Below are positions 8,040 through 16,415 of a stretch of 64,000 bases of DNA, piece by piece. The notes beneath the pieces are model-generated. The model ran no database searches. It was not told where the DNA came from and was given only the letters and a program-made list of their open reading frames with translations. Origin of the DNA: Candidatus Rhodoblastus alkanivorans (lineage in GTDB: Bacteria > Pseudomonadota > Alphaproteobacteria > Rhizobiales > Beijerinckiaceae). Each line of letters begins with the position of its first letter. Positions within the stretch are counted from its first letter, which is position 1. The stretch spans positions 1,778,001 through 1,842,000 of the forward strand of contig NZ_JAIVFP010000001.1 in NCBI RefSeq assembly GCF_022760755.1. The letters are read 5' to 3'. A program made the position numbers and the translations under genes.

Positions 8040-10058
8040 ATGAGTCGCTTGAAAAACCCCATTGACGCGCCGCCGCAGGGAATCTTCGAGCCCGGCGCGG
8101 CGGACGACGCCGGGCCGGCCGCGGATTTCGCCCAAGAAGCGGTCGATGAGAGCTCGAGCGTCGAGCTCGATCTCGACGCCGAGCCCGCCGCATCCTTGTT
8201 CAAGCGGGGCCTGCGCGCGATCCACGAACATTGGAAGCACGCCCCGATGGGGCCGGGCGTCTATCGCATGATCGGCGAGAACGGCGCGGTGCTTTATGTC
8301 GGCAAGGCCAAGAGCCTGCGCAGGCGCGTCGCCTCCTATACGCGGTTGACGGGCCACGCCAACCGCATTGCGCGCATGATCGCCCTTACCGAGTCGATGG
8401 TTTTCGTCTCGACCCGCACCGAGGTCGAGGCTTTGCTGCTCGAAGCCAATCTCATCAAGCAGCTTAAGCCGCGCTTCAACGTGCTGCTGCGCGACGACAA
8501 GAGCTTTCCCTATATCCTGCTGACGAAGGACGAGCGCGGCGCGCAGCTCGCCAAGCATCGCGGCGCGCGCAGCCGGAAAGGCGATTATTTCGGGCCCTTC
8601 GCCAATGTCGGGGCGGTCAACCGCACCCTGAACGTTCTGCAGCGCGCCTTTCTTCTGCGCTCCTGCGAGAATTCCTTCTTCGACAATCGCACGCGGCCCT
8701 GCCTGCTTTACCAGATCAAGCGCTGCTCGGGCCCTTGCACCGGGGAGGTTTCGGCGGAAAATTACGATGAACTGGCGCGCGAGGCGCGCGATTTCCTCGC
8801 CGGGAAATCCCGCGCCGTGCGCGAGCGCCTGGCCGAGGAGATGAACGCCGCCGCCGAAGAGCTGGAGTTCGAGCGCGCCGCAAGGCTGCGGGACCGCATC
8901 GCCGCGCTGGCTGCGATCCAGGGCCAGCAGGGGATCAACCCGCGCACGGTCGCGGAGGCCGACGTCTTCGCCCTCCATGAGGAGGCGGGGCAGTTCTGCG
9001 TCGAGGCGGTTTTTTATCGCGCCTTCCAGAACTGGGGCAATCGCGCCTATTTCCCGCGCGCCGACAAGAGTCTTTCGGCCGGCGAGGTGCTCGGCTCGTT
9101 CATCGGCCAGTTTTACGCCGAGCGGCCGGCGCCGAAACTGGTCCTGCTCTCTCACGCCATCGACGAGGCGGCCTGGCTCGCGGAGGCCCTGTCGGAGCGC
9201 CAGGAGCACAGGGTCGAGATCCTCGTCCCGCAGCGCGGCGAGAAGCGGGAAATGGTCGTGGACGCCCATAACAACGCCCGCGAGGCTTTGGGGCGGCGGC
9301 TCGCCGACAGCGCCAGCCAGATGAAACTCCTGGAGGCGCTCGGCGCCGCCTTCGGCATGGAAAAGCCGCCGCGCCGGGTCGAGGTCTATGACAATTCCCA
9401 CATCATGGGCAGTTCGGCAATCGGCGCGATGATCGTCGCCGGCCCGCTCGGCTTCATGAAGACCCATTACCGGACCTTCAATATCAAGGGCCCGGTCACG
9501 CCCGGCGACGATTACGCCATGATGCGCGAGGTCTTGTCGCGCCGCTTCGCCCGCCTGCTCAAGGAGGCGGAAACGCCGGACGCGTCAGATCCCGACGCCT
9601 TTCCCCAGGCCCCCGACCTGATCCTGATCGACGGCGGACGCGGCCAATATGACGCGGTGCGCGCCGTGCTCGACGATCTGGGCGTGACCGGCGTGACCCT
9701 CGCCGCCATCGCCAAGGGCGCCGACCGCAACGCCGGCCGCGAGAGCTTTTTCGTCGCCGGGCGCGAGCCGTTCAGACTGGCGCCGCGCGATCCCGCGCTT
9801 TATTTCGTCCAGCGCCTGCGCGACGAGGCCCATCGCTTCGCCATCGGCACGCATCGCGCGCGGCGCAAGAAGGAATTCGCCAAAAACCCGCTCGACGAGA
9901 TCGCCGGCGTCGGTCCGGCGCGCAAAAGGGCGCTGCTCCAGGCTTTCGGCACCGCCAAGGCCGTGGCGGCGGCGGCTTTGGCCGATCTCGAAAAAACGCC
10001 GGGCCTTTCCGCCGCCACCGCGAAGCTGGTGTTCGATCATTTCCACGAAAAGGGGTGA
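8040..10058 (+). CDS. uvrC: UvrABC system protein C (excinuclease)
   Basis: Dual-incision nuclease subunit of nucleotide excision repair. Domains in order: GIY-YIG nuclease (PGVYRMIG...[14 protein letters not shown], about 70-150), Cys-rich linker ([13 protein letters not shown]), UVR UvrB-binding motif ([18 protein letters not shown]), RNase-H-like nuclease ([22 protein letters not shown]) and C-terminal helix-hairpin-helix ([15 protein letters not shown]). The start at 8040 (MSRLKNP) gives 672 residues. An upstream in-frame start at 7989 would add residues encoded by the repeat and is disfavoured. An N-terminal extension of about 60 residues precedes the nuclease domain. Confidence 0.96.
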   Translation: MSRLKNPIDAPPQGIFEPGAADDAGPAADFAQEAVDESSSVELDLDAEPAASLFKRGLRAIHEHWKHAPMGPGVYRMIGENGAVLYVGKAKSLRRRVASYTRLTGHANRIARMIALTESMVFVSTRTEVEALLLEANLIKQLKPRFNVLLRDDKSFPYILLTKDERGAQLAKHRGARSRKGDYFGPFANVGAVNRTLNVLQRAFLLRSCENSFFDNRTRPCLLYQIKRCSGPCTGEVSAENYDELAREARDFLAGKSRAVRERLAEEMNAAAEELEFERAARLRDRIAALAAIQGQQGINPRTVAEADVFALHEEAGQFCVEAVFYRAFQNWGNRAYFPRADKSLSAGEVLGSFIGQFYAERPAPKLVLLSHAIDEAAWLAEALSERQEHRVEILVPQRGEKREMVVDAHNNAREALGRRLADSASQMKLLEALGAAFGMEKPPRRVEVYDNSHIMGSSAIGAMIVAGPLGFMKTHYRTFNIKGPVTPGDDYAMMREVLSRRFARLLKEAETPDASDPDAFPQAPDLILIDGGRGQYDAVRAVLDDLGVTGVTLAAIAKGADRNAGRESFFVAGREPFRLAPRDPALYFVQRLRDEAHRFAIGTHRARRKKEFAKNPLDEIAGVGPARKRALLQAFGTAKAVAAAALADLEKTPGLSAATAKLVFDHFHEKG

Positions 10059-10099
10059 AGCGCCTTGACGCGGCGCGCTTAAAAAGCTTCCCTCCCGCC

Positions 10100-10696
10100 A
10101 TGTCGTTCAGCCACGCCCGCTCCGGCTCCCGCCGCGCCTTGAACCTGCCGAACATCCTCACCTTCGGCCGGGTCCTGATCGTTCCGGCCGTGGTCGCCTG
10201 CCTGTTCTGGCCGGACAATTTCACCCTGCGCTGGACCGCGCTTGGGCTGTTCGTCGTCGCGGCGGTGACCGATTTCTTCGACGGCTATCTCGCCCGCGCC
10301 TGGGAGCAGCAATCGGCCTTGGGGCGGATGCTGGACCCGATCGCCGACAAGCTTCTGGTCTCGGCGGTTTTGCTGATTCTCGTCGCCGACGGCACGATCA
10401 AGAGCTGGTCCTTATGGGCGGCCATCGTGATTCTTTGCCGCGAAATCCTGGTGTCCGGCCTGCGCGAATTTCTCGCCGAGCTGAAGGTGTCGGTGCCGGT
10501 GAGCAGGGTCGCCAAATGGAAGACGGCCATGCAGATGATCGCGCTCGGCTTTCTCATCGCCGGCCGGGCGGGGGAGGTCGTGTTGCCCGGCACCGAGCGC
10601 ATCGGCCTCGGCCTGTTGTGGCTGTCCGCGCTTTTGACGCTATATACCGGCTGGGACTATTTCCGCGCCGGCATCAAATATGTGGTCGAGGAATGA
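10100..10696 (+). CDS. pgsA: CDP-diacylglycerol-glycerol-3-phosphate 3-phosphatidyltransferase
   Basis: Inner-membrane enzyme of phosphatidylglycerol synthesis (CDP-diacylglycerol + glycerol-3-P to PG-phosphate). The CDP-alcohol phosphotransferase motif is intact: TDFFDGYLARAW followed by GRMLDPIADKLL (D..DG..AR...G...D...D), about residues 57-90. Four to five membrane helices and the N-terminal LNLPNILTFGRVL are typical. Length 198 residues is normal. The start at 10100 is 41 bases after the uvrC stop; the stop overlaps moaD by 4 bases. Confidence 0.95.
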   Translation: MSFSHARSGSRRALNLPNILTFGRVLIVPAVVACLFWPDNFTLRWTALGLFVVAAVTDFFDGYLARAWEQQSALGRMLDPIADKLLVSAVLLILVADGTIKSWSLWAAIVILCREILVSGLREFLAELKVSVPVSRVAKWKTAMQMIALGFLIAGRAGEVVLPGTERIGLGLLWLSALLTLYTGWDYFRAGIKYVVEE

Positions 10697-10941
10697 GGCT
10701 CATCTATTTCGCCTCGCTGCGCGAGCGCATCGGCAAGAATGCCGAAGAGGTCGATTTGCCGCCGCAGGTGCGCACCATCGCCGAACTGATCGCCTGGCTC
10801 GCCGCCCGCGACGAGGCCTATGCCGCGACCTTCGCCGACACAATCGTCCGCGCCGCGATCGACAAGAAACACGCCAAGCTTGAGGCAAGCGTCGTGGGCG
10901 CGCGGGAAATCGCCTTTTTCCCGCCGATGACCGGGGGCTGA
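10693..10941 (+). CDS. moaD: Molybdopterin synthase sulfur carrier subunit MoaD
   Basis: Small sulfur-carrier subunit of molybdopterin synthase, 82 residues, with the ubiquitin-like family's C-terminal Gly-Gly (FFPPMTGG), which is adenylated and thiocarboxylated. N-terminal strand MRLIYFASLRERIG and the segment VDLPPQVRTIAELIAWL match MoaD. It overlaps the pgsA stop (ATGA). Its usual partner gene moaE lies 7.4 kb downstream, beyond an accessory block, on the same strand. Confidence 0.93.
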   Translation: MRLIYFASLRERIGKNAEEVDLPPQVRTIAELIAWLAARDEAYAATFADTIVRAAIDKKHAKLEASVVGAREIAFFPPMTGG

Positions 10942-10951
10942 GGGCGAATCC

Positions 10952-11847
10952 TTAAGACCTGCGGGCCGCCCGCATGGATTCGGCCATGCGTGAACGGAGC
11001 GACCGGTTCAACATCCTGATGCTCCTGCGATGGCGCAAGGTATCGTAATCGAGGAACTTTTCCGCCGCGATCCGGATCGCGCCCATCAAAAGCATCCAGA
11101 CGATATTATAGGCCCAGACGAAGCCGATCAGGGTCCAGGAGATCGGGTGAACCGGCCAGCCGACGGCGCAGATCGCGACCGCAAGCGCCTGGGTCGCCAC
11201 GATCGCCCAGAACAGGGGCGCGGCCGGGAAAGGCCTTTCGAAGAACCATCGTTCGGTGCGGGTCACGAACAGCAGCAGATGGCCGCCGGCGACAAGCTGG
11301 AGGAACATCATGGTTTGCAACTGGGCCGTGCTCGTCAGGCCGAAGGCGGCGCTGTGGGCCGAATGGCCGAGGATTTCGAAACCGGCCAGGAGCAGGCCGA
11401 AGGATTGAACGATCGAGAAGAAGCCGAGCGTCGCGGAAACGCCCAGGAGCTTGGGCATTTGCCAACGGATGGGCCGTTCGCTGACGCGGACTTTGTCATA
11501 GGCGATGGCCATGATCGGAACGTCGTCGAGCAGGGAGATGACGACGATCATGATCGCGGTCAGCGGCTGGAAATTCAGGAAGATCGACGACAGCACGACC
11601 AGGAACATGATGTCCATCGTCAGCGCGACGCGATAGATCGTATAGCTGGTGATGCGCCCGAAGATGCGCCGCGCCTCGTCGATGGCGCTGTTGATGACCG
11701 AAAGCCCCGGCGCGGTGAGGATGAGGGAGGCCGCGCCGCGCGCCGCGTCGGTCGCGCCGGACACCGCGGTGCCGCAATCCGCCTGTTTCAGCGCCGGGAC
11801 GTCGTTCACGCAGTCGCCGGTCATCGCCACGATATGGCCGCGCGATT
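10952..11847 (-). pseudogene. 3' remnant of plasma-membrane-type P-type ATPase gene
   Basis: Only the C-terminal third (about 298 residues) of a P3A-type cation/proton ATPase remains. It starts at RGHIVAMTGD, next to the transposon end at 11848, and continues with VNDVPALKQAD, the membrane segment LVVLSSIFLNFQPLTAIMIV and DDVPIMAIAYDKV. The phosphorylation and nucleotide-binding domains are absent. The hinge motif, normally GDGVNDAP, reads GDCVNDVP, a further sign of decay. Expression as a working pump is excluded by the truncation. The missing 5' part is not on the other side of the transposon. Confidence 0.85.
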
Positions 11848-11865
11848 GGGTAGTGTCCTAATTTG
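11848..11865 (+). repeat. Left terminal inverted repeat of the transposon
   Basis: GGGTAGTGTCCTAATTTG. Read on the minus strand it supplies the AAT TAG codons that end the small gene 11858-12091. Confidence 0.8.
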
Positions 11866-12091
11866 CCTCTGGTAGAGGGTACAGCAGTCGCACCCTTTTT
11901 CCCTCCTCGGCGGCCCGAGCGATCCAACCGACAACCGCGCGGTAAAAGCGGGCTTCGTCTCCGCACGCCTTCAAATCAATTTCGTCCGGCATTAAAAACA
12001 TGCCGGACGAAATTGGTCTGTAGTCCAAGGAATAGGTTCCAGATGGATGCTTATTTATCTTAAACTCTATGATTGAGTCACTTGCTTGCAT
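11858..12091 (-). CDS. Small hypothetical protein downstream of transposase
   Basis: A 77-residue protein (MQASDSIIEFKINKHPSG...) of unknown function, starting 11 bases after the transposase stop on the same strand. It has no membrane segment and is mildly acidic. Its stop codon TAG lies inside the terminal repeat, so the coding sequence occupies the transposon exactly to its end. That fit supports its being part of the mobile unit, but no homology or function was recognised. Confidence 0.5.
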   Translation of the reverse strand: MQASDSIIEFKINKHPSGTYSLDYRPISSGMFLMPDEIDLKACGDEARFYRAVVGWIARAAEEGKRVRLLYPLPEAN

Positions 12092-12102
12092 AGACCGTCT
12101 CC

Positions 12103-12927
12103 TCACTTCGTCGTCGCCTCGACCAACTCTTCCAATGACCACAGGCGCGAGCTTACACCCGCCGCCATCGCTGGCGTAGTCCTGAGCGTCTTGTGGAGCC
12201 GGACAAAATTGTAATGAGCGAAATGCAGTCCAACCGCCGCGCGATGGTTCTCGACCTTCTTTGAGAAGCCATTCGTCAGGCGAGTGAACCGGCGCATACT
12301 CATTCGCATCGTCAGGTTTTGACGCTCAATCATGCTGGTGGGGATATGGGCACGATCCGGCGCGCCAGCGATAGCCGTCCGTTCCGACCGCCCAACCTTG
12401 GGAGGGCTGTAGCGACCGGGGCCAATGGGCTCGGCTTCGTAGAATTTAACTGCCTGCCCGTAGTCCACGTCCGCGCCGAAAGCCTGCTCAACAGCGTCAA
12501 CATAGGAGCTGAGCGCATCGGATGAAATCTGGACGCGGTTTGCCAGCCGCTCGGAGAGGTCAGTCATGAACGCGATAGCGTTGGACTTCGACCGCTTGCC
12601 GACCAAATAGGACGGGATCAGCTTCGTATCTGGATCAATGGCGACGAAGGTCCATTGATCGCCAACGCGCGTCTTGTCGTCGTCCTTACTGACTTGGCGC
12701 TGCTTCTTTCCGACGTAGGCCCAGATTTCATCGACCTGGATACGCTTGCAGGGCAAATCGTGCATTTCTTCATCCAAGAGCTTGGCGCAGCCGTTTCCGA
12801 CCTCGACCATAAGCCGCATGATCGTGTCGCGATGCGTTTCGGTCATTCGCTCCGTTGAACGGATCGAATTGCCTTCGACCAAGGCCCCGATGATCTGAGT
12901 GCGGCGAGCGAGGGAAATGCGGTTCAT
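12103..12927 (-). CDS. IS1-family transposase
   Basis: DDE transposase of 274 residues that would mobilise the 4.5-kb unit. N-terminal helix-turn-helix (SLARRTQIIGALVEGNSIRS), then IQVDEIWAYVGKKQR, with the first catalytic Asp in DEIW, VGDQWTFVAIDPDTKLI, and the conserved C-terminal block TSMIERQNLTMRMSMRRFTRLTNGFSKK. This architecture matches chromosomal IS1-family (InsAB-fused type) transposases. The start at 12927 has a GGAG site upstream; the in-frame extension to 12978 lacks family-like sequence. Length is normal, so the gene may be active. Confidence 0.85.
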   Translation of the reverse strand: MNRISLARRTQIIGALVEGNSIRSTERMTETHRDTIMRLMVEVGNGCAKLLDEEMHDLPCKRIQVDEIWAYVGKKQRQVSKDDDKTRVGDQWTFVAIDPDTKLIPSYLVGKRSKSNAIAFMTDLSERLANRVQISSDALSSYVDAVEQAFGADVDYGQAVKFYEAEPIGPGRYSPPKVGRSERTAIAGAPDRAHIPTSMIERQNLTMRMSMRRFTRLTNGFSKKVENHRAAVGLHFAHYNFVRLHKTLRTTPAMAAGVSSRLWSLEELVEATTK

Positions 12928-13038
12928 TTCGATCTCCTTCAATAACAAAAATGTACCCACAAATAACACACATATCAACTTTTAAATTGCTTTTGTGTGT
13001 CGTTTGTGGGAACAATAAGCCTTGACGGGGAAACGAGA

Positions 13039-13230
13039 ATGCAGAAAACTGAATTTATGAAGCTGCGCCTTCAAATCGATGAGAAACGAGCCTTCGAAGA
13101 ATCCGCAGAATTGGCAGGCATACCATTGTCAGCATGGGTGCGAGAGAGACTGCGCCGCGCAGCGCGTATCGAGCTTGAAGATGCCGGACGGCAGGTTCCG
13201 TTCGCTAGACTTAGACGGGACGAAAAATAA
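13039..13230 (+). CDS. Ribbon-helix-helix-like small protein
   Basis: A 63-residue protein with a ribbon-helix-helix pattern: strand KLRLQIDEKRAFEESAELAGIPLSAWVRERLRRAAR, like CopG/Arc-type and MobC-like small DNA-binding proteins. GGGGAAACGAG just upstream serves as a ribosome-binding site. The TAA stop shares a base with the ATG of the DUF262 gene, so the two are coupled. Being first in the cassette, next to the 111-bp AT-rich divergent promoter region, it is a candidate autoregulator (inference). Confidence 0.65.
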   Translation: MQKTEFMKLRLQIDEKRAFEESAELAGIPLSAWVRERLRRAARIELEDAGRQVPFARLRRDEK

Positions 13231-14927
13231 TGGATCACGCATCTACAGGGCTAAATTTTGAAGAGCGAGGAATAGCTGACGCTATCGCTCAACGAACTCT
13301 GCGCGTTCCACTCAATCAACGACCGTACGCGTGGACGGAGGAGGAGGTTCAAACTTTAGTCGATGACTTGTATCGCGCTTTTGATGAAGGAGCAACAATA
13401 TATTTTCTTGGAACTATTGTTTTGACGCGCGGAAACAATAAGCAATGGGAGGTCGCTGACGGACAGCAAAGGCTTGCAACAACATCTATTTTAATTGCTG
13501 CTGTAAGAGATTTTTTGATTGAGCTTGGAGACGACGCAGGGGCAGCAAAATACCAATCTACATTTCTCCTAGACTATGACCCAAGAAAGAAGGATTTTAG
13601 TCCAAAATTCTATTTGAATTATGAAGACCACGACTTTTTTCTATCCACAATTTTGAAGCCGCCAAAAGAACGAAAGGTCTTCGCGGGACAGCATTTTAAC
13701 TCACACGATAGATTAGCTGCCGCTGCAAAACTGGCATCCAACCATGTTCGAAAGATGGTTGCAGCTTTTCCGTTAAACGAAAAGGCATCAAGGCTATACG
13801 ATTGGATCGACTTTTTGCGCGAAGCTGCAAAAATAATTATTATCATGGTTCCTGGTAAGGTTGGCAACGCATTCAAAATGTTTGAAACGTTGAATGCGCG
13901 CGGAATGGAAGCGTCTCAACTTGATATTCTCAAAAACTTTTTATTTGACCTCGCAAAGGACAGACTTGCCGAAGTTCACCCGCGTTGGATTCAAATGATT
14001 TCAACCATCGAAGGTTTGGGAGAAGACGGACTGCTTCTAAAGTTTGTGCGACATTTTTGGATATCTCAGCACGGCCCGACAACTGAACGCGATCTTGGAT
14101 CGTCCGTGGAAGCATTTGTCAAAAGCGAGCGTCAGGCGGCTGAAATTATTACCGCACTTTCTTCTAACGCTTCCGATTACGTTGCAATCCTAAAGCCGCG
14201 CGATCATCCACGATGGAATGAACTTAGTCGAACAGCTAAGGGCTCTCTTTACACCATTAGCCATGAATTGGGTGGCGAACAAATAAGGCCTTTAATCCTT
14301 GCTGTCGCCAGGAATTTTCCAGCCAAAGAGGCCGAGAAGGCCTTTGAAATAATGGTATCGTGGTCCGTTCGCTTTCTCATAGCAGGGGGCGGCGGCGGTG
14401 GCGTTTTAGATAAGAATTATGGATCTAGAGCGCGTGAAATAACAAAAGGCGAGCTCACGACGGCTAAACAGCTTAAAGAAAGAATGTCTGAGGTTGTTCC
14501 AAACGATGAAGTATTTAAACGGGCGTTTTCAAGCGCGACTGTTCGAAAGAACAACCTAGCGAGATATTATCTAAAAGCGTTAGAGTTATATGTTAAGGAT
14601 GAAACTCGGCCGCAATTACTACCGAATGAGGACACATCAGCAGTGAATCTTGAGCATGTATTGCCCGTCACACCATCTGAGGATTGGGATATCGAACCAG
14701 ATATCGCCAGTGCATATTATAAGCGCATCGGAAACATGGCACTCCTAAATTCTAGGCAAAACGTCGATTTGGGAAACAAGTCATTTGTCGAAAAAAAGCC
14801 GATCTTAAAAATAAGTCCGTTTATATTAACTAGTGAAATTGCAAAACAAAGAACTTGGGGACCAAAACAAATCGAAAAACGACAGGCCGAACTTGCCGAA
14901 TTTGCCGTGAAGGTATGGCCAATATGA
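13230..14927 (+). CDS. DUF262/DUF1524 (GmrSD-like) nuclease-type protein
   Basis: A 565-residue cytosolic protein. The N-terminal DUF262 domain shows VPLNQRPYAW (26-35), DGQQRL (77-82) and FETLNARGMEASQLDILKN (about 218-236). The C-terminal DUF1524 HNH-like domain shows NLEHVLPVTPSEDW (about 472-485) and GNMALLNSRQNVDLGNKSF (about 502-520). These are the residues expected in GmrSD-type modification-dependent restriction enzymes, where DUF262 uses nucleotides and DUF1524 cuts DNA. The family role in phage defence is known; the role here is inferred. It overlaps both neighbouring genes (1 base and 4 bases). Confidence 0.85.
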   Translation: MDHASTGLNFEERGIADAIAQRTLRVPLNQRPYAWTEEEVQTLVDDLYRAFDEGATIYFLGTIVLTRGNNKQWEVADGQQRLATTSILIAAVRDFLIELGDDAGAAKYQSTFLLDYDPRKKDFSPKFYLNYEDHDFFLSTILKPPKERKVFAGQHFNSHDRLAAAAKLASNHVRKMVAAFPLNEKASRLYDWIDFLREAAKIIIIMVPGKVGNAFKMFETLNARGMEASQLDILKNFLFDLAKDRLAEVHPRWIQMISTIEGLGEDGLLLKFVRHFWISQHGPTTERDLGSSVEAFVKSERQAAEIITALSSNASDYVAILKPRDHPRWNELSRTAKGSLYTISHELGGEQIRPLILAVARNFPAKEAEKAFEIMVSWSVRFLIAGGGGGGVLDKNYGSRAREITKGELTTAKQLKERMSEVVPNDEVFKRAFSSATVRKNNLARYYLKALELYVKDETRPQLLPNEDTSAVNLEHVLPVTPSEDWDIEPDIASAYYKRIGNMALLNSRQNVDLGNKSFVEKKPILKISPFILTSEIAKQRTWGPKQIEKRQAELAEFAVKVWPI

Positions 14928-15229
14928 AAGACGAAGATATTTATCAGCTTCGCTTGACCGTTGAATCCCAACACGGCGGAACGGCGATTCATGTCCAATC
15001 GGTTCCGGTCAAAGAGACTTTCTCTGGCCAAACTGTCTGGGAAGGCGTCGTGCATGTCTTCGACCTCGCCGACAATCCTAAGGCCACGCGCGCCTATGCG
15101 TGGTCTTCGCCGATCGAGGGAAGCGACAAGCGAAGGTTCTTTACCGTGCTACATATGGGCGGCATAAGGTCGCCAGCGGATGCGGTGAGGGCCGCGATCG
15201 TGGCAGAGGCGAGGGCTAAGAATGGCTGA
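14924..15229 (+). CDS. Small hypothetical protein of the DUF262 cassette
   Basis: A 101-residue protein of unknown function (MKDEDIYQLRLTVESQHGG...). Its ATG overlaps the DUF262 stop (ATGA) and its stop overlaps the next gene by 8 bases, so it is an integral member of the operon. It is predicted mainly beta (VWEGVVHVFDLAD, RAYAWSSPIEG) with a C-terminal helix (SPADAVRAAIVAEARAK). No known domain was recognised. It may be a partner or immunity-type component of the upstream enzyme (inference). Confidence 0.6.
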   Translation: MKDEDIYQLRLTVESQHGGTAIHVQSVPVKETFSGQTVWEGVVHVFDLADNPKATRAYAWSSPIEGSDKRRFFTVLHMGGIRSPADAVRAAIVAEARAKNG

Positions 15230-15254
15230 TAGAGTGGATTACTATCGAGGCTAT

Positions 15255-16187
15255 GAGCCTGACCTGAAATTGGTTGACCGGCCTCGCGGCCCTTGATTCC
15301 CTTGGTTTGCAACAACTTTGGGAGATTCGCGATGCCGTGGAGCGAGGCCGATCGCGCGAAGTATGAAGTCATTCGGGCGCGCTATTCAAGCGATATGTCG
15401 GAGGCCGAACTGGCGCTGATTTCGCCGCTGTTGCCGCCGCCCAAACGGCGCGGACGCAAGCCGACAGATGCCCAGATCATTCTCAACGCCTTGTTTTATT
15501 TGATCCGCTGCGGCTGCCCATGGCGATATCTGCCGAAGGATTTTCCGCCGTTCACGACCGTGCAAAACCGCTTCTACGCGTGGCGCGACAGCGGCGTGTG
15601 GGCGCAAATCATCAGCGTTCTCGTGATGGACGCCCGCGAAGCGGAAAGCCGTGAGGCCGCGCCGACGGCTGTCGTCGTCGACAGCCAATCTGTCAAGACG
15701 ACGGAAGCCGGCGGCCCCCGTGGTTTCGATGCGGGCAAGAAGGTCAAGGGGCGCAAGCGCCATCTCGCCGTCGACACGATCGGTCTGCCCATCGAATGCC
15801 AGATCACGACCGCCGACGTGCAGGACCGCGACGCTCTCGCGCCGTTGCTGAAGGCCGTGCATCGCAAGAGCCCGTGGGTGAAAATGTCCTTCGTCGACGG
15901 GGGTTATCAGGGTGATGAAGCCAAGCGCGCAGCCTTCGAGGCGAGCCGCATTTCCATCACCGTCGTCAAGCGAACCGATAAAGAGGTGAAAGGATTTACG
16001 GTGCTGCCGAAACGCTGGGTCGTCGAAAGGACGCTCGGTTGGATCAATCGCGCGCGCCGTCTGTCAAAAGACTTCGAGGCGACCATCGAATCCGCCCTCG
16101 CGTGGCTGCAATTGGCCCTGGCTTTCCTTCTCATGCGAAGGCTGGCGAGGGCAAAAGCCAGTCAGAATTGAAATTCGAGTCGGGTTC
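15255..16187 (+). mobile_element. 933-bp IS5-family element, copy A
   Basis: Ends GAGCCTGACCTGAAATT and GAATTGAAATTCGAGTCGGG-TTC form an imperfect inverted repeat of about 17 bp. Three-base target duplication TAT is present on both sides. Sequence is the same as copies B, C and D as judged from identical translations in several frames. It disrupts the fourth cassette gene. Confidence 0.9.
15332..16171 (+). CDS. IS5-family transposase (copy A)
   Basis: DDE transposase of 279 residues. N-terminal DUF4096-like part (MPWSEADRAKYEVIR, ISPLLPPPKRRGRKPTDAQI, CPWRYLPKDFPPFTTVQNRF) is followed by the DDE domain with VVVDSQSVKTTEAGGPRGFD (first Asp), VDGGYQGDEAK (second Asp) and WVVERTLGWINRARRLSKDFE (catalytic Glu in VVERT). 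ATG at 15332 follows GGGAG; a TTG 39 bases upstream is less likely. The coding region is intact, so this copy could still move. Confidence 0.9.
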   Translation: MPWSEADRAKYEVIRARYSSDMSEAELALISPLLPPPKRRGRKPTDAQIILNALFYLIRCGCPWRYLPKDFPPFTTVQNRFYAWRDSGVWAQIISVLVMDAREAESREAAPTAVVVDSQSVKTTEAGGPRGFDAGKKVKGRKRHLAVDTIGLPIECQITTADVQDRDALAPLLKAVHRKSPWVKMSFVDGGYQGDEAKRAAFEASRISITVVKRTDKEVKGFTVLPKRWVVERTLGWINRARRLSKDFEATIESALAWLQLALAFLLMRRLARAKASQN

Positions 16188-16350
16188 TATGACATAGCTC
16201 TTTACTACCTTCACCGGCCAAAAGCGCGTGCGCAAATCCGTGAAGGGGACGGGCTGCCCCCGATCCATGATGGGCCGCTGGAAAAAACCCCAGAACTCGC
16301 TCTGCAAAAAGCGAAGGAGATTATTGACGAGAAACTCGCCACCTTGAAAT

Positions 16351-16368
16351 CAAATTAGGACACTACCC
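16351..16368 (-). repeat. Right terminal inverted repeat of the transposon
   Basis: CAAATTAGGACACTACCC, exact complement of the left end. It supplies the AAT TAG codons ending the plus-strand gene 15222-16358. Confidence 0.8.
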
Positions 16369-16415
16369 AATTTGCGCTTCGCTTGCGGTAACTCGGGGCA
16401 GGGGGACGCAGGGGG

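Larger units (their letters stand above)
15222..16358 (+). pseudogene. Fourth cassette gene, split by IS insertion
   Basis: A small gene interrupted by the IS at 15255-16187. The 5' part (15222-15254) encodes MADRVDYYRGY; after the IS and a duplicated TAT the frame resumes as DIALYYLHRPKARAQIREGD and ends ...TLKSN at 16358, its TAG lying inside the transposon's right repeat. Removing the IS and one TAT restores an uninterrupted reading frame of about 67 codons. Function is unknown. The 8-base overlap with the preceding gene shows it belonged to the same operon. Confidence 0.75.
11848..16368. mobile_element. IS1-family transposon carrying a DUF262 gene cassette
   Basis: A 4,521-bp unit (3,585 bp without the nested 933-bp IS and its 3-bp duplication) bounded by perfect 18-bp inverted repeats, GGGTAGTGTCCTAATTTG at 11848-11865 and its complement at 16351-16368; with ATT/AAT outside, the match reaches 21. 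It contains an IS1-family transposase and a downstream small gene on the minus strand, and four overlapping cargo genes on the plus strand. Cargo is visibly more AT-rich than the flanks. No target duplication is seen, and the interrupted ATPase gene lacks its other half, so a deletion accompanied or followed insertion. Confidence 0.75.
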
